From Frankia sp. RB7 (GTDB taxonomy: Bacteria; Pseudomonadota; Alphaproteobacteria; Rhizobiales; Xanthobacteraceae), in contig JAUEPE010000008.1 of NCBI GenBank assembly GCA_030403585.1, positions 62,001-126,000 of the forward strand: a stretch of DNA of 64,000 nucleotides. Reading direction: 5' to 3'. Below, piece by piece: positions 33,134-42,211 of the stretch. A program made the translations under genes and the position numbers. The notes beneath the pieces were generated by a model, which saw only the letters and a program-made list of their open reading frames with translations, ran no database searches and was not told the DNA's origin. Numbering within the stretch: position 1 is the first letter of the stretch; each line of letters starts with the position of its first letter.

Positions 33134-34396
33134 TCACCGCCCCATCGCCTGATAGATCAGCGTCTTCAGCGCGAGCTGAATCCGGCCGCGCTGTGACGGG
33201 GTCTGCACCATGAAAATCCCGAACAGATCATCCTCGGGATCGATGAAGAAGAAGGTGCCACCGACGCCGTCCCAGCGATATTCGCCGAGCGGCCACGACG
33301 TGCCAGGCGGCACCGAGGTGCGCACGGCGAGGCCGAGGCCGTAGCCGGAGTTCTCCCCCGGATAAAAGTTTTTGTCGCGCTCGACGTGGGTTTCGGGACC
33401 GACGTGATCCGACGCCATCAAGGCGATGGTCTCCGGCTTGAGATAGCGCCGGCCGTCGAGCGTGCCGCCGTTGAGCAGCATCTGCGAGAAGCGCGCATAG
33501 TCGCCGACGGTGCCGACCAAACCGCCGCCGCCCGATTCCCACCTCAGCGGTTTCCGGGGATCACGGACCTTTGTCATCGGGCTGATCGCGCGATCCTCCG
33601 GCATCGGCTCGGCGAGCCGCGGCCACTTGGCGGGATCGGCGACATAGAACGCGGTGTCCTTCATTCCGAGCGGATCAAGCAGCCGCTCCTTCGCGAACTG
33701 GAACAGCGATTTCCCCGATATCACCTCGATGACACGGCCGAGCACGTCGGTGGAGTGGCCGTAATCCCAGATCGTGCCGGGCTGTTCGGCGAGCGGCAGC
33801 GCGGTGATCTTCTCGACGAGTTCGGCGTTGGTCGAATCCTTGTTGTCGAACAGACCGGCGTCGGCATAGACCTTGTTCACCAGGCCCCCGCCGTAATAGC
33901 CGTAGGGGATCCCGGCGGTATGGCGCATCAAATCCTCGATCGTCACCGGACGGTTGAGTGGCTCCAGCTCCAGCGAGACCTTGTTGTCCTCGGCCTTCTT
34001 CTCGACGCCGACCTTCATGCCGGCGAAGGCCGGAATGTACTTCGAGACGGGATCGTTGATCGCGAGCCTGCCCTCCTCGACCAGCATCATCGCCAGAACA
34101 GAAGTGATTGGCTTCGACATCGAATAGAGCCGGAAGATCGTGTCCGCGCTCATCGAGATTTCGGTCGCGACGTCGCGGACGCCGAAATTTTCGTAGTAGA
34201 CCGGCGTGCCGTGCTGCTGGAGCAGCAGGATCGCGCCCGGAATCTTGCCCGTCGCGATCTCGTTCCTGATGTAATCGGAGACTTTCGCCAGGCCCTCGGG
34301 CGTAAAGTTGTGCGCGCGGCCTTCGGAGCCTGCTTGCGCCCCGACGACGCCGAACAAAAGCACAAACGCCGCAATCAGTCCGCGGCGCCCGCGCAT
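33134..34396 (-). CDS. Secreted serine hydrolase, beta-lactamase class C family
   Basis: This 420-residue protein has a signal peptide (MRGRRGLIAAFVLLFGVVGAQA, cleaved near residue 22). The beta-lactamase/esterase fold has the nucleophile in SMSK, the second motif in YGHST, and a third region with a GGGLVGT loop. These proteins act as esterases, D-aminopeptidases or carboxypeptidases more often than as lactamases. The ATG at 34396 has GGAG 7 bases upstream and lies one base after the stop of the paralogue, so they form an operon of two related genes. Confidence 0.88.
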   Translation of the reverse strand: MRGRRGLIAAFVLLFGVVGAQAGSEGRAHNFTPEGLAKVSDYIRNEIATGKIPGAILLLQQHGTPVYYENFGVRDVATEISMSADTIFRLYSMSKPITSVLAMMLVEEGRLAINDPVSKYIPAFAGMKVGVEKKAEDNKVSLELEPLNRPVTIEDLMRHTAGIPYGYYGGGLVNKVYADAGLFDNKDSTNAELVEKITALPLAEQPGTIWDYGHSTDVLGRVIEVISGKSLFQFAKERLLDPLGMKDTAFYVADPAKWPRLAEPMPEDRAISPMTKVRDPRKPLRWESGGGGLVGTVGDYARFSQMLLNGGTLDGRRYLKPETIALMASDHVGPETHVERDKNFYPGENSGYGLGLAVRTSVPPGTSWPLGEYRWDGVGGTFFFIDPEDDLFGIFMVQTPSQRGRIQLALKTLIYQAMGR

Positions 34397-34397
34397 G

Positions 34398-35684
34398 TCA
34401 GTTCTCCATGGCTTCATAGACCAGTTGCTTCAATGTCCGTTGGATGCGCTGGCGCTCGGTCGGGGTCTGTTCCAGCAGCACAAAGAACATGTCCTGCTTG
34501 GGGTCGATCACGAAATAACAGCCGGAGGCGCCGTCCCACTTCAATTCCCCGAGATCGCCGGGCGGCGGCGGTTTTGCGTTGCCGGGATCGGTGCGGATGG
34601 CAAGCCCGAGTCCGAAGCCGAAACCGTCGCCGGGGAAGTAGAAATAGTCGCGATCGACGCCAGAGCCGGGGCCGACCTGGTCGGTCGTCATCAGCTTGAA
34701 CGTCTCGGGCTTGAGGATGGTCTTGCCGTCGAGCGTGCCGCCGTTGAGCAGCATCTGGGCGAAGCGCTCGTAATCGGCCATCGTCGTCACCATGCCGCCG
34801 CTGGCGAACTGGATCTTCTTGACGACCGTCGGATCGTTGATGCGGCCAACCCGGAAATCGCTGTCGTTCGGCACCGGCTGGGCGAGAAGCTTTTGTTTCT
34901 CGGGGTCCGTGACGAGGAAGCCGGTGTCGACCATGCCGAGCGGACCGAGCAGCGTCTCCCGCTCGATATCGAGCAGCGGCTTGCCCGCCGCGACTTCCAT
35001 CACGCGCGCCAGAATGTCGGTGGAATGGCCGTATTGCCAGAGCGCGCCAGGCTGATTGTGCAGCGGCAGTTTTGCGATGCGCTCGGCGAACTCGGCGAGG
35101 TCGAAATCGCCGGCATAGATATTGGCGTCGCGATAGGCCTTGCGGACCAGGGTGTCGCCATAAAAGCCGTAGGTGACGCCGGACGTGTGCGTCATCAGAT
35201 CCTTCACCGTCATCGGCCGGTTTGGCGGCACGAGCTCGAGCGACTTGGTGCCGTCGTCGGCCTTCTTCTCGACGCCGACCTTCACATTGGCGAAGGACGG
35301 GATGTATTTCGAGACCGGGTCGTCGAGCTTGATCTTGCCGTCCTCGATCAGTTGCATCGCGGCCACCGAGGTGATCGCCTTGCTCATCGAGAATAGGCGG
35401 AAGATCGTCTTGTCGGTGATCGGCGCCTTGCTGACCACGTCTTGCACGCCAAAGGCTTCATGGTACACCGGCTTGCCATGCTGCCTGATCAGCACGGTTG
35501 CGCCCGCGATCTTGCCGGTCGCGACCTCGTTCTTGAAGAACTCGCTGATCTTGCCGAGCTTGTCCCGATTGAAATGCGCGCCGGCCGGAATCTCGTAGGT
35601 GCCTTCCGCGCGCGCGAGCGACATCGTGCCAAACGATAAAAGCGCGCCGCAGATGAACGCGCGTAGTCCAAAACGTAAAATCAT
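34398..35684 (-). CDS. Secreted serine hydrolase, beta-lactamase class C family (paralogue)
   Basis: This 428-residue paralogue of the downstream gene has a signal peptide (hydrophobic residues 5-22, cleavage near ARA). Motifs are SMSK for the nucleophile, YGHSTD for the second element, and SGGMVTTMADY. Much of the sequence aligns with its neighbour, so the pair arose by tandem duplication. The ATG at 35684 follows GGAGGGG. The substrate is unknown; cell-wall or ester hydrolysis are both possible. Confidence 0.88.
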   Translation of the reverse strand: MILRFGLRAFICGALLSFGTMSLARAEGTYEIPAGAHFNRDKLGKISEFFKNEVATGKIAGATVLIRQHGKPVYHEAFGVQDVVSKAPITDKTIFRLFSMSKAITSVAAMQLIEDGKIKLDDPVSKYIPSFANVKVGVEKKADDGTKSLELVPPNRPMTVKDLMTHTSGVTYGFYGDTLVRKAYRDANIYAGDFDLAEFAERIAKLPLHNQPGALWQYGHSTDILARVMEVAAGKPLLDIERETLLGPLGMVDTGFLVTDPEKQKLLAQPVPNDSDFRVGRINDPTVVKKIQFASGGMVTTMADYERFAQMLLNGGTLDGKTILKPETFKLMTTDQVGPGSGVDRDYFYFPGDGFGFGLGLAIRTDPGNAKPPPPGDLGELKWDGASGCYFVIDPKQDMFFVLLEQTPTERQRIQRTLKQLVYEAMEN

Positions 35685-35730
35685 ATCCCCTCCCCGGAGC
35701 ATGGCCGGGCGGAGTTTACTGACCGCGTCA

Positions 35731-35931
35731 TCAGGCACAAGGGCTGCCGTACCGCGCCAAAACGTCCGTATGGAGGGCAGCGCTTCTGACGCGGATGGCA
35801 CCGTCCACGTCGGCCCCGCCAACGGGCGACGTGTTCGCGGCGTTGACGATGGCGTCAACGCCGCGGGGCGCGATGTCAGCAGTCATGATTTCGAGCCGAA
35901 CGCTGCCGATCCGGCGCGTCGGCACCGTCAC
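35731..35931 (-). pseudogene. Truncated macrodomain (ADP-ribose-binding) gene remnant
   Basis: The frame carries the start of a macrodomain: VRLEIMTADIAPRGVDAIV and then NAANTSPVGGADVDGAI, which match the GDI, NAAN and GGGGVDGAI motifs of ADP-ribose hydrolases. After GAI the sequence turns to unrelated residues and stops, so about 45 of the usual 170 residues remain. GGG is already altered to GGAD. The possible GTG start lies three bases after the grxD stop. It is probably a decaying gene once cotranscribed with grxD. Confidence 0.65.
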
Positions 35932-35933
35932 GG

Positions 35934-36260
35934 TCAGGCCGCGACCGCGACGCCCTTCTCGGAGAGAAGCTGCTGCAATTCGCCGGCCTGGAACATCTCG
36001 CGGATGATGTCGCAACCGCCGATGAATTCACCCTTCACATAGAGCTGCGGGATGGTCGGCCAGTTCGAGAATTCCTTGATGCCGTTGCGCAGCTCGGCGG
36101 ATTCAAGGACGTTGAGGCCCTTATAGCCGACGCCGATATGGTCGAGGATCTGGACGACTTGGCCGGAGAATCCGCACTGCGGAAATTGCGGCGTACCCTT
36201 CATGAACAAAACCACGTCGTTCGACTTCACTTCGTTGGCGATGAATTCCGCGATGTTCAT
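35934..36260 (-). CDS. grxD: Monothiol glutaredoxin (Grx4/GrxD type)
   Basis: This 108-residue protein has the monothiol CGFS active site in [18 protein letters not shown] before it, TIPQLY with the cis-proline, and GGCDI for the glutathione site. Such proteins bind a [2Fe-2S] cluster with glutathione and help deliver it, often with BolA; a BolA gene is found 4 kb away at 40246. I chose ATG 36260, which has AAGG 8 bases upstream. The divergent gene is egtB. Confidence 0.95.
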   Translation of the reverse strand: MNIAEFIANEVKSNDVVLFMKGTPQFPQCGFSGQVVQILDHIGVGYKGLNVLESAELRNGIKEFSNWPTIPQLYVKGEFIGGCDIIREMFQAGELQQLLSEKGVAVAA

Positions 36261-36501
36261 ATCCATGTCCTTCTGGGGCAGAGCCCTCACCTATCATTCC
36301 GGGCCGGCTCAGCCGATCTAACCCGATACCTGGCTATATATGTAGCCCAAACCGTTGTGCATCCAAAGTAAAATGGCGGCGAACAGCCACGGACCGCCGG
36401 TCTGGGCAGCCCTGAACCCATTGCATGATGGCACGAATATCATCGCCGGGGAGGACTTTCATACCGTAACGGAGCCCCTATCTAGGACGAACCTTGGTTT
36501 T

Positions 36502-36526
36502 GGAACCGGGTATCGCCAACAACGTT
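36502..36526 (+). promoter_or_regulatory. Sigma-EcfG (general stress) promoter of egtB-egtD
   Basis: GGAACC at 36502-36507 and CGTT at 36523-36526 give the rhizobial EcfG pattern GGAAC-N16-CGTT with perfect spacing. Transcription would start near 36533, about 18 bases before the GTG of egtB and just ahead of its GGAG ribosome site. It supports the short egtB start, since longer frames would begin upstream of the promoter. Confidence 0.75.
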
Positions 36527-36550
36527 CTCTTGTTCTGTCTGGAGAAAAAC

Positions 36551-37798
36551 GTGACGAAACAAGCCTCCGCAACGGCCAGTCCGCCGCTTTCGTCACCCTC
36601 TCCCGACCAGGGCAGCCTGGCCCAGCGGCTTGAGGCCGCTTTTGTCACGGTCCGCAACGAGACCGAGCGCCGGGCCGCACCGCTCTCGCCCGAGGACCAG
36701 CAGATCCAGTCCATGCCGGACGCAAGTCCGGCGAAATGGCACCGGGCCCACACCACCTGGTTCTGGGAGCAGTTCTTGCTCGGCGAGCACGCCCCTGGCT
36801 ATCGGCCCTTCCACCCCGACTTCGCTTTCCTGTTCAATTCCTATTACGTCAGCGCCGGCCCGCGCCATGCCCGGAATCATCGCGGCGACATCACCCGGCC
36901 CAGCGCCAACGAGGTTGGCGCCTATCGCAGCCATGTCGATGCGGCGGTCGTCAAATTCTTCCGCGAGGCCGGCGAAGACAAGGTCCGCGCTGTGGCGCCA
37001 CTGGTCGAGGTCGGGCTGAACCACGAGCAGCAACATCAGGAATTGATGTTCACCGACATCCTGCACGCCTTTGCACAGAACCCGATCTATCCGGCCTACG
37101 ACAAGGACTGGCACTTTCCGTCCGCGGCGCGCACGGGTGAGGATTGGCTGACGCTGAACGAAGGCATCCACACCGTCGGCCATGTCGACGACAGCTTTCA
37201 TTTCGACAACGAAAAGCCCGCGCATCGCGCCCTCGTCGGCCCCGTCAAGATCGCCCGCAATCTCGTCACCAATCGTGAATGGCTCGCCTTCATGCGCGAC
37301 GGCGGCTACCGAACCGCAACGCTGTGGCTGATGGACGGCTTCGCAGCGGCCAGCAAGGAAGACTGGCAGGCTCCCGGCCATTGGCGCGAGGTCGATGGCG
37401 CGTGGCAGGTGATGACGCTCGCCGGCCTCAAGCCGGTCGATCCCGACGCCCCGGTCTGCCACATCGGCTATTACGAGGCTGACGCGTTCGCGCGCTGGAC
37501 CGGAAAACACCTGCCGACCGAGATGGAATGGGAGGTCGCCGCGCGCGCCGGCCAGCTCAACGACGCCTTTGGCATCGTCTGGCAGTGGACGCGTTCTTCG
37601 TATTCACCCTACCCCGGCTACCGCGCCATCGAGGGTGCGCTCGGCGAGTACAACGGCAAGTTCATGGTCAACCAGCTAGTGCTGCGCGGCTCCTCGCTCG
37701 CGACGCCGGACGGTCACAGCCGTGTCACATATCGCAACTTCTTCTATCCGCATCACCGCTGGCAGTTCACGGGATTGCGGCTCGCCGACTACGTCTGA
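36551..37798 (+). CDS. egtB: Ergothioneine biosynthesis protein EgtB
   Basis: This 415-residue non-heme iron enzyme joins hercynine (trimethyl-histidine) to a thiol donor, gamma-glutamylcysteine or cysteine, with O2, giving the sulfoxide precursor of ergothioneine. The N-terminal DinB-like bundle has the iron-binding histidines in VGLNHEQQHQELMFTD, together with the HRAHTTWFWEQ stretch. The C-terminal part is a formylglycine-generating-enzyme-type domain (LPTEMEWEVAARAG and GLRLADYV). The GTG at 36551 has GGAG 6 bases upstream, just after the EcfG promoter. egtD follows after 51 bases. Confidence 0.94.
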   Translation: MTKQASATASPPLSSPSPDQGSLAQRLEAAFVTVRNETERRAAPLSPEDQQIQSMPDASPAKWHRAHTTWFWEQFLLGEHAPGYRPFHPDFAFLFNSYYVSAGPRHARNHRGDITRPSANEVGAYRSHVDAAVVKFFREAGEDKVRAVAPLVEVGLNHEQQHQELMFTDILHAFAQNPIYPAYDKDWHFPSAARTGEDWLTLNEGIHTVGHVDDSFHFDNEKPAHRALVGPVKIARNLVTNREWLAFMRDGGYRTATLWLMDGFAAASKEDWQAPGHWREVDGAWQVMTLAGLKPVDPDAPVCHIGYYEADAFARWTGKHLPTEMEWEVAARAGQLNDAFGIVWQWTRSSYSPYPGYRAIEGALGEYNGKFMVNQLVLRGSSLATPDGHSRVTYRNFFYPHHRWQFTGLRLADYV

Positions 37799-37849
37799 AG
37801 TTTCATCCGACGACAAATGCGCGCCGGACAGCGCGTTCAGGAGAGTATC

Positions 37850-38821
37850 ATGAATGTGCACGCCAGCGCTTTGGCCGAAGCCCATCTCCCCGACGAGCAG
37901 ACGACTGCCTTCGCCCGCGAGGCCATCGAGGACCTCTCGCAGCAGCCGAAAAAACTGTCGCCGAAATACTTTTATGACGCGACCGGATCGGAGCTGTTCG
38001 AGGCGATCACGCGCCTGCCGGAATATTATCCGACGCGCACCGAGCTTGCGATCCTGAAGGAGCGCGGCAGCGAGATCGCAAAGATCATTCCCGAAAACGC
38101 CGCGCTGGTCGAGTTCGGCGCCGGCGCGACCACAAAAGTCCGCCTGCTGCTCAACCACTGCAAGTTCGCGGCCTATGTCCCCGTCGATATCTCCGGCGAC
38201 TTCCTGAAGGCACAGGCCAACGGGCTGAAGCGGGATTTCCCCTCGCTCGGCATCTATCCGGTGGCCGCCGACTTCACCACGCCGTTCGAGCTGCCCAAGG
38301 CGGTGGCGTCCATGCCCAAGGTCGGCTTCTTCCCAGGCTCGACCATCGGCAATTTCGAGCCGCATGAGGCGCAGGCCTTCCTGAAGAGTGCCCGCCAAAT
38401 TCTGGGCCGGGGCGCACAGATGATCATCGGCGCAGACCTGGAGAAAGAGGAGCGCGTCCTCCACGCTGCCTATAACGACGCGGCCGGCGTCACCGCGCGT
38501 TTCAACCTCAATGTGCTAGTCCGGATCAACCGCGAGCTCGGCGGCAATTTCGATCTCTCCGCCTTCACCCATGGCGCGATCTACAATCACGACCGCCATC
38601 GGATCGAGATGCATCTGATCAGCCGGAAGAGCCAGACCGTGCGCCTGCTCGGCACCAGCTTCTCGTTCCGCCCGGGCGAGAGCATTCATACCGAGAACAG
38701 CTACAAATACAGCATCGAGCGTTTTGCTGCGCTGGCCCAAGGCGCCGGCTGGCGGGTGCGCGAGAGCTGGACGGATACGGCCAAGATGTTCTCGGTGCAT
38801 GCGCTGGAGGCAGCGGAGTAA
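37850..38821 (+). CDS. egtD: L-histidine N-alpha-methyltransferase EgtD
   Basis: This 323-residue SAM-dependent enzyme trimethylates histidine to hercynine, the first step of ergothioneine synthesis. Family landmarks are LSPKYFYDATGSELFEAITRLPEYYPTR-type N-terminus (visible around residues 33-60), the SAM motif VEFGAGATTKVRLLL, and FFPGSTIGNF. The ATG has AGGAG 6 bases upstream. Together with egtB it forms a minimal two-gene pathway; egtC and egtE are not adjacent. Confidence 0.95.
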   Translation: MNVHASALAEAHLPDEQTTAFAREAIEDLSQQPKKLSPKYFYDATGSELFEAITRLPEYYPTRTELAILKERGSEIAKIIPENAALVEFGAGATTKVRLLLNHCKFAAYVPVDISGDFLKAQANGLKRDFPSLGIYPVAADFTTPFELPKAVASMPKVGFFPGSTIGNFEPHEAQAFLKSARQILGRGAQMIIGADLEKEERVLHAAYNDAAGVTARFNLNVLVRINRELGGNFDLSAFTHGAIYNHDRHRIEMHLISRKSQTVRLLGTSFSFRPGESIHTENSYKYSIERFAALAQGAGWRVRESWTDTAKMFSVHALEAAE

Positions 38822-38846
38822 TCACTCCAGCGCTGCATGCGGCGCA

Positions 38847-38972
38847 TCCTTCGAGACGCCCGCTTAGGCGGGCTCCTCAGGATGAGGACGGAGTGCGCGG
38901 CAGCAGCTTCAACGAGCACCGGTGCTGATGAGCCTCATCGTGAGGAAACTGCGGAGCGGTCGTCTCGAAGGA
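38847..38972. repeat. Palindromic repeat (Bradyrhizobium interspersed type)
   Basis: Outer 12-base arms TCCTTCGAGACG (38847-38858) and CGTCTCGAAGGA (38961-38972) enclose a GCCCGC / GCGGGC hairpin and CCTCAGGATGAGG / CCTCATCGTGAGG pairs. It fills the space between the convergent egtD and ltrA genes. This repeat word is frequent in Bradyrhizobium and Rhodopseudomonas. Confidence 0.85.
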
Positions 38973-39012
38973 CGAGGCGCGCGCTCCGATTGCGCTCTGG
39001 CTAGCCGGCGGC

Positions 39013-40209
39013 TCAGTGCTCCCCGGCCTCTTCCGGCTTCGACCCCAGCGACACCGATTCCCACACCGCCACCACGATCATGATCACGCTCGTCGCGACC
39101 GACAGCCAGAGTGGCGAGAGATCGGCGGCGAACCACCACAGCGCCAGCAGCAGGATGATGCCGATGCCGTGGGAGAGCTGCAGGAAGCCGCGGATCGAGT
39201 GCTTGAACAGGACGGTGCCGACCAGAAACACCAACGGCCCGCCGATCGTGCTGACGATGGTGCGGATGTCGGAATGGCCGGTCGGATGTTTCAGCACCAG
39301 TTCGTCCGAGACCGCGGTCAGGATGATGCCGGCGACGATCGGCATGTGCAGATAGGTGTAGGCGAGCCGCGCCAGCCGGCCGGATTCGGCGCTCTTCGAT
39401 ATCCGTTCGGAGCCGGCCTCCGCGCCCTTGTGGAAATAGACCCACCACATCGCGATGGCGCCGACCAGGCATGAGAGGAAGGCCAGGATGTTGTCCGCGG
39501 TCCAGTCCAGTTCGGCAAAGGTCGCGCCGTTGACGACGACGGCTTCACCGAGGGCGATGATGATGAAGCCGGCGCAGCGCTCGGCCATGTGGTTGCCTTC
39601 GACCGCCCAGGCCTCGACCGACGAGAAGCCCAGCTTCGGCACCCAGAAGCGCACCGCGGGCGAGACGTATTCGATCGTCAGCGCCACGATCCAGAACCAG
39701 AGCCTCTCCTCGCCATGGGCCAGGCCGCCGAGGATCCAGAAGATCGCGGAACAGGAGAGCCAGGCCAGAATGCGGATCGCATTGTGGCGCACGGCGGTGC
39801 GATGGCGCGGGGTCGCAAACAGCCAGAACGCGGTGCGTCCGACCTGCATCGTTGCGTAGGCGATCGCAAACCAGAGGCCGCGCCCCTCGAAGGCGCCCGG
39901 GATGGTCGTCGACAGCACGAGGCCGCCGAGCATCATCAGGAAGATCAGGATGCGGACCGGCGTCAGCTCGGGGTTGAGCCAGTTGGTGACCCAGGCTGTG
40001 TAGACCCACACCCACCACACCGCCAGGAACAGCAGCGTGACCTCGACCGCGCCGAGCGGCGTGAAATGGTGCAGCAGCGCATGCGAAATCTGGGTGACGG
40101 CGAAGACGAAGACGAGGTCGAAGAACAGCTCGGCATTGGTGACGCGGTTGGCCTGGTTCGGCACGATCACACGAAACATCGCGCCGCGCGGATTGTCCGC
40201 CGCCATCAT
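39013..40209 (-). CDS. ltrA: Low temperature requirement A family membrane protein
   Basis: This 398-residue protein has about ten membrane helices and opens with the LtrA signature ELFFDLVFVFAVTQISH. Later landmarks are FWIVALTIEYVSPAV, HMAERCAGFIIIALGEAVVV and MWWVYFHKGAE. LtrA proteins were named in Listeria for growth at low temperature, but their biochemical activity is unknown. The gene is convergent with egtD and is followed upstream by bolA on the same strand with a 36-base gap. Confidence 0.92.
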   Translation of the reverse strand: MMAADNPRGAMFRVIVPNQANRVTNAELFFDLVFVFAVTQISHALLHHFTPLGAVEVTLLFLAVWWVWVYTAWVTNWLNPELTPVRILIFLMMLGGLVLSTTIPGAFEGRGLWFAIAYATMQVGRTAFWLFATPRHRTAVRHNAIRILAWLSCSAIFWILGGLAHGEERLWFWIVALTIEYVSPAVRFWVPKLGFSSVEAWAVEGNHMAERCAGFIIIALGEAVVVNGATFAELDWTADNILAFLSCLVGAIAMWWVYFHKGAEAGSERISKSAESGRLARLAYTYLHMPIVAGIILTAVSDELVLKHPTGHSDIRTIVSTIGGPLVFLVGTVLFKHSIRGFLQLSHGIGIILLLALWWFAADLSPLWLSVATSVIMIVVAVWESVSLGSKPEEAGEH

Positions 40210-40245
40210 CGTCCCCGTCGCGCGATCAGGTCAGGTGCAATTTCT

Positions 40246-40482
40246 TCAAGGACTTGGTACGCCGGTTTGCAGCGCCAGCGCATGCAGCACGCCGCCCATC
40301 TGGCCCTGCAGGGACCGATAGACGATCTGGTGTTGCTGGACGCGGGATTTGCCGCGGAAGGATTCCGAGATCACGGTCGCGGCATAGTGGTCGCCATCGC
40401 CGGCGAGGTCACGGATGGTCACCTCGGCATCGGGGATCGCTGCCTTGATCATCGCCTCGATATCGTGGGCGTCCATAGGCAT
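40246..40482 (-). CDS. bolA: BolA-family protein
   Basis: This 78-residue protein has the BolA fold: EAMIKAAIPDAEVTIRDLAGDGDHYAATVIS and then F-G-K-S-x-V-QQH (SRVQQHQIVYRSL), with the conserved C-terminal histidine region. BolA partners with monothiol glutaredoxins in iron-sulfur handling, and a grxD lies at 35934. The ATG has GGAG about 10 bases upstream. It is complete and typical. Confidence 0.94.
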   Translation of the reverse strand: MPMDAHDIEAMIKAAIPDAEVTIRDLAGDGDHYAATVISESFRGKSRVQQHQIVYRSLQGQMGGVLHALALQTGVPSP

Positions 40483-40662
40483 TCTGGTCTTGCTCCTGTC
40501 TCGGCGTCGAATCGCTTTGCCGGGGTCCCCTCGCCAGCAAGGCCAAACTTAGCGTGAACAGTCTTCTACGTCACGCCTCCAGGCACTATATCCCTGATCC
40601 CATCAGGATAAAGGCACGACAAAGTGCCGCGCGCGGTAGATTGAACGAAAAGGCGTGAAATC

Positions 40663-41022
40663 ATGAAACTTCCCGGGCCGGACCACCCCATCACCATCAC
40701 CCAGAACCCCCGGCGCGTCCGGGTCACGGCGGGCGATATCGTGATTGCCGAGAGCACCAGGGCGCTGACGCTGAAAGAGGCCAAATATCCGGCGGTGCAA
40801 TATGTGCCACGAGCGGACGCCAACATGGCGCTGCTGGAGCGCACCGAGCGCACCACCCACTGCCCCTACAAGGGGGACGCCAGCTATTACAGCATCAAGG
40901 CCAACGGCAAGACGCTCGACAACGCGATCTGGACCTACGAGACGCCATTCCCCGCGATGACCGAGATATCAGGCCATCTTGCCTTCTATCCGGACAAGGT
41001 GAAGATCGAGGAAGTCGGCTAA
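40663..41022 (+). CDS. DUF427 domain protein
   Basis: This 119-residue protein matches the DUF427 family: ITITQNPRRVRVTAGDIVIAEST at the N-terminus, ERTERTTHCPYKGDASYYSI in the middle, and HLAFYPDKVKIE at the end. Family members adopt a double-psi-like beta fold with an unknown role, perhaps in nucleotide-related enzymes. The start is an ATG in a clear upstream gap. It stands alone and is divergent from bolA. Confidence 0.9.
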   Translation: MKLPGPDHPITITQNPRRVRVTAGDIVIAESTRALTLKEAKYPAVQYVPRADANMALLERTERTTHCPYKGDASYYSIKANGKTLDNAIWTYETPFPAMTEISGHLAFYPDKVKIEEVG

Positions 41023-41089
41023 GCTCACTGGCGCTGTGATGCCGGGGCGATCGTCAGGTCGCCTGCTCCCAGTCGACACAAAGCACGAG

Positions 41090-42193
41090 ATGCCGCGCAA
41101 GGCCGCAAGACTGATTGGGGTCTCGTTGCTGGGATTGGCCGGCGTCCTCATTGTTGTGGCGGCTGCCGGTCTGGGCTTTCGCACCTATCGCCAGCATCTT
41201 GCCGCCGAAACTCTCGCGATCCGCTCCCCCAACGGCGTGCAGGAGGGCGCGTTTGTCGATATCGGCGGCATCAAGCAATGGATTCAGATCCGCGGCGAGG
41301 ATCGGGATAACCCGGTTCTGCTGTTCGTCCATGGCGGGCCCGGAGGCTCAACCTTGGCCATCTCGTCGGGCTGGCGCGGCTGGGAGAAGCATTTCACCGT
41401 GGTTCAATGGGACCAGCGCGGCACCGGCCGCACCTATGGCGCCACCGGAGACGAACTCGCGCCAACCATGACGCTGGAGCGCATGATTCAGGATGGCATC
41501 GAGCTCGCCGAATATCTGCGCACGCATTTGCACAAGGACAGAATTGTCCTGGTCGGGCATTCCTGGGGCTCGTTTCTGGGAATTCACATGGTGAAGCAAC
41601 GCCCGGATCTGTTCTTGGCCTATGTCGGCACGGGACAGGTGGTCGGCAGGGCGACGTTCGAGAAAGCTTTCGCGCTCACTATCGCACGCCTGCAGCAGCT
41701 GGCGACAACCGCCCATAATCGCGAGACCTTGGTGGAATTGGCACCGATCGCGTCACAACCGACCCTCACCCCGGACAATCGCCTGATTGCAGACAAATGG
41801 AGCAAGGCGCTGGGTCTGCCCCCCGCCGACGGTTTCCAGTTCGCGGGTCCCGTCCCGCCGCTCTTCATGCCGGATGTCTCGCTGCTCGATCTCTTCAATT
41901 GGCGGAGGGGTGCTGCCTTCTCGGCCAAATATTTGACCGGACGGAACGGGCCGATGTTTCAAAGCGACATGGCCTCGATCGGGTTCGAATTTTCGATCCC
42001 GATGTTCTTCATCCAGGGCGATGCGGATGGTGTGACGCCGGGCGAACCCGCCGAGCAATATTTCAAGGAGATCACCGCCCCGCATAAGGAATTCGTCTGG
42101 ATTCGCGGCGGCGATCATTTCATTCCGTTCGATCGTCCCGACGAGTTCCTGGCGGAGCTGGTGGCCCGCGTCATGCCGTTCACGCGCAATTGA
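41090..42193 (+). CDS. Membrane-anchored alpha/beta hydrolase (proline iminopeptidase-like)
   Basis: This 367-residue protein has an N-terminal anchor (residues 7-31) and an alpha/beta hydrolase domain of the peptidase S33 type. The oxyanion motif is HGGPGGS, the nucleophile is in GHSWGS, and DQRGTGRT lies between. The acidic and histidine members fall in the C-terminal region around IQGDADGVTPG and GGDHFIPFD. A cap domain spans about residues 190-280. Starts at 41036 or 41039 would only lengthen the N-terminus. The substrate is unknown. Confidence 0.85.
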   Translation: MPRKAARLIGVSLLGLAGVLIVVAAAGLGFRTYRQHLAAETLAIRSPNGVQEGAFVDIGGIKQWIQIRGEDRDNPVLLFVHGGPGGSTLAISSGWRGWEKHFTVVQWDQRGTGRTYGATGDELAPTMTLERMIQDGIELAEYLRTHLHKDRIVLVGHSWGSFLGIHMVKQRPDLFLAYVGTGQVVGRATFEKAFALTIARLQQLATTAHNRETLVELAPIASQPTLTPDNRLIADKWSKALGLPPADGFQFAGPVPPLFMPDVSLLDLFNWRRGAAFSAKYLTGRNGPMFQSDMASIGFEFSIPMFFIQGDADGVTPGEPAEQYFKEITAPHKEFVWIRGGDHFIPFDRPDEFLAELVARVMPFTRN

Positions 42194-42211
42194 GCGAAGC
42201 GCTACGGCCCG

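Noticed and set aside
36494-36550. Upstream start of egtB giving 19 more residues
   Set aside because: The extra codons contain the EcfG promoter and show no similarity; the GTG at 36551 has a better ribosome site.
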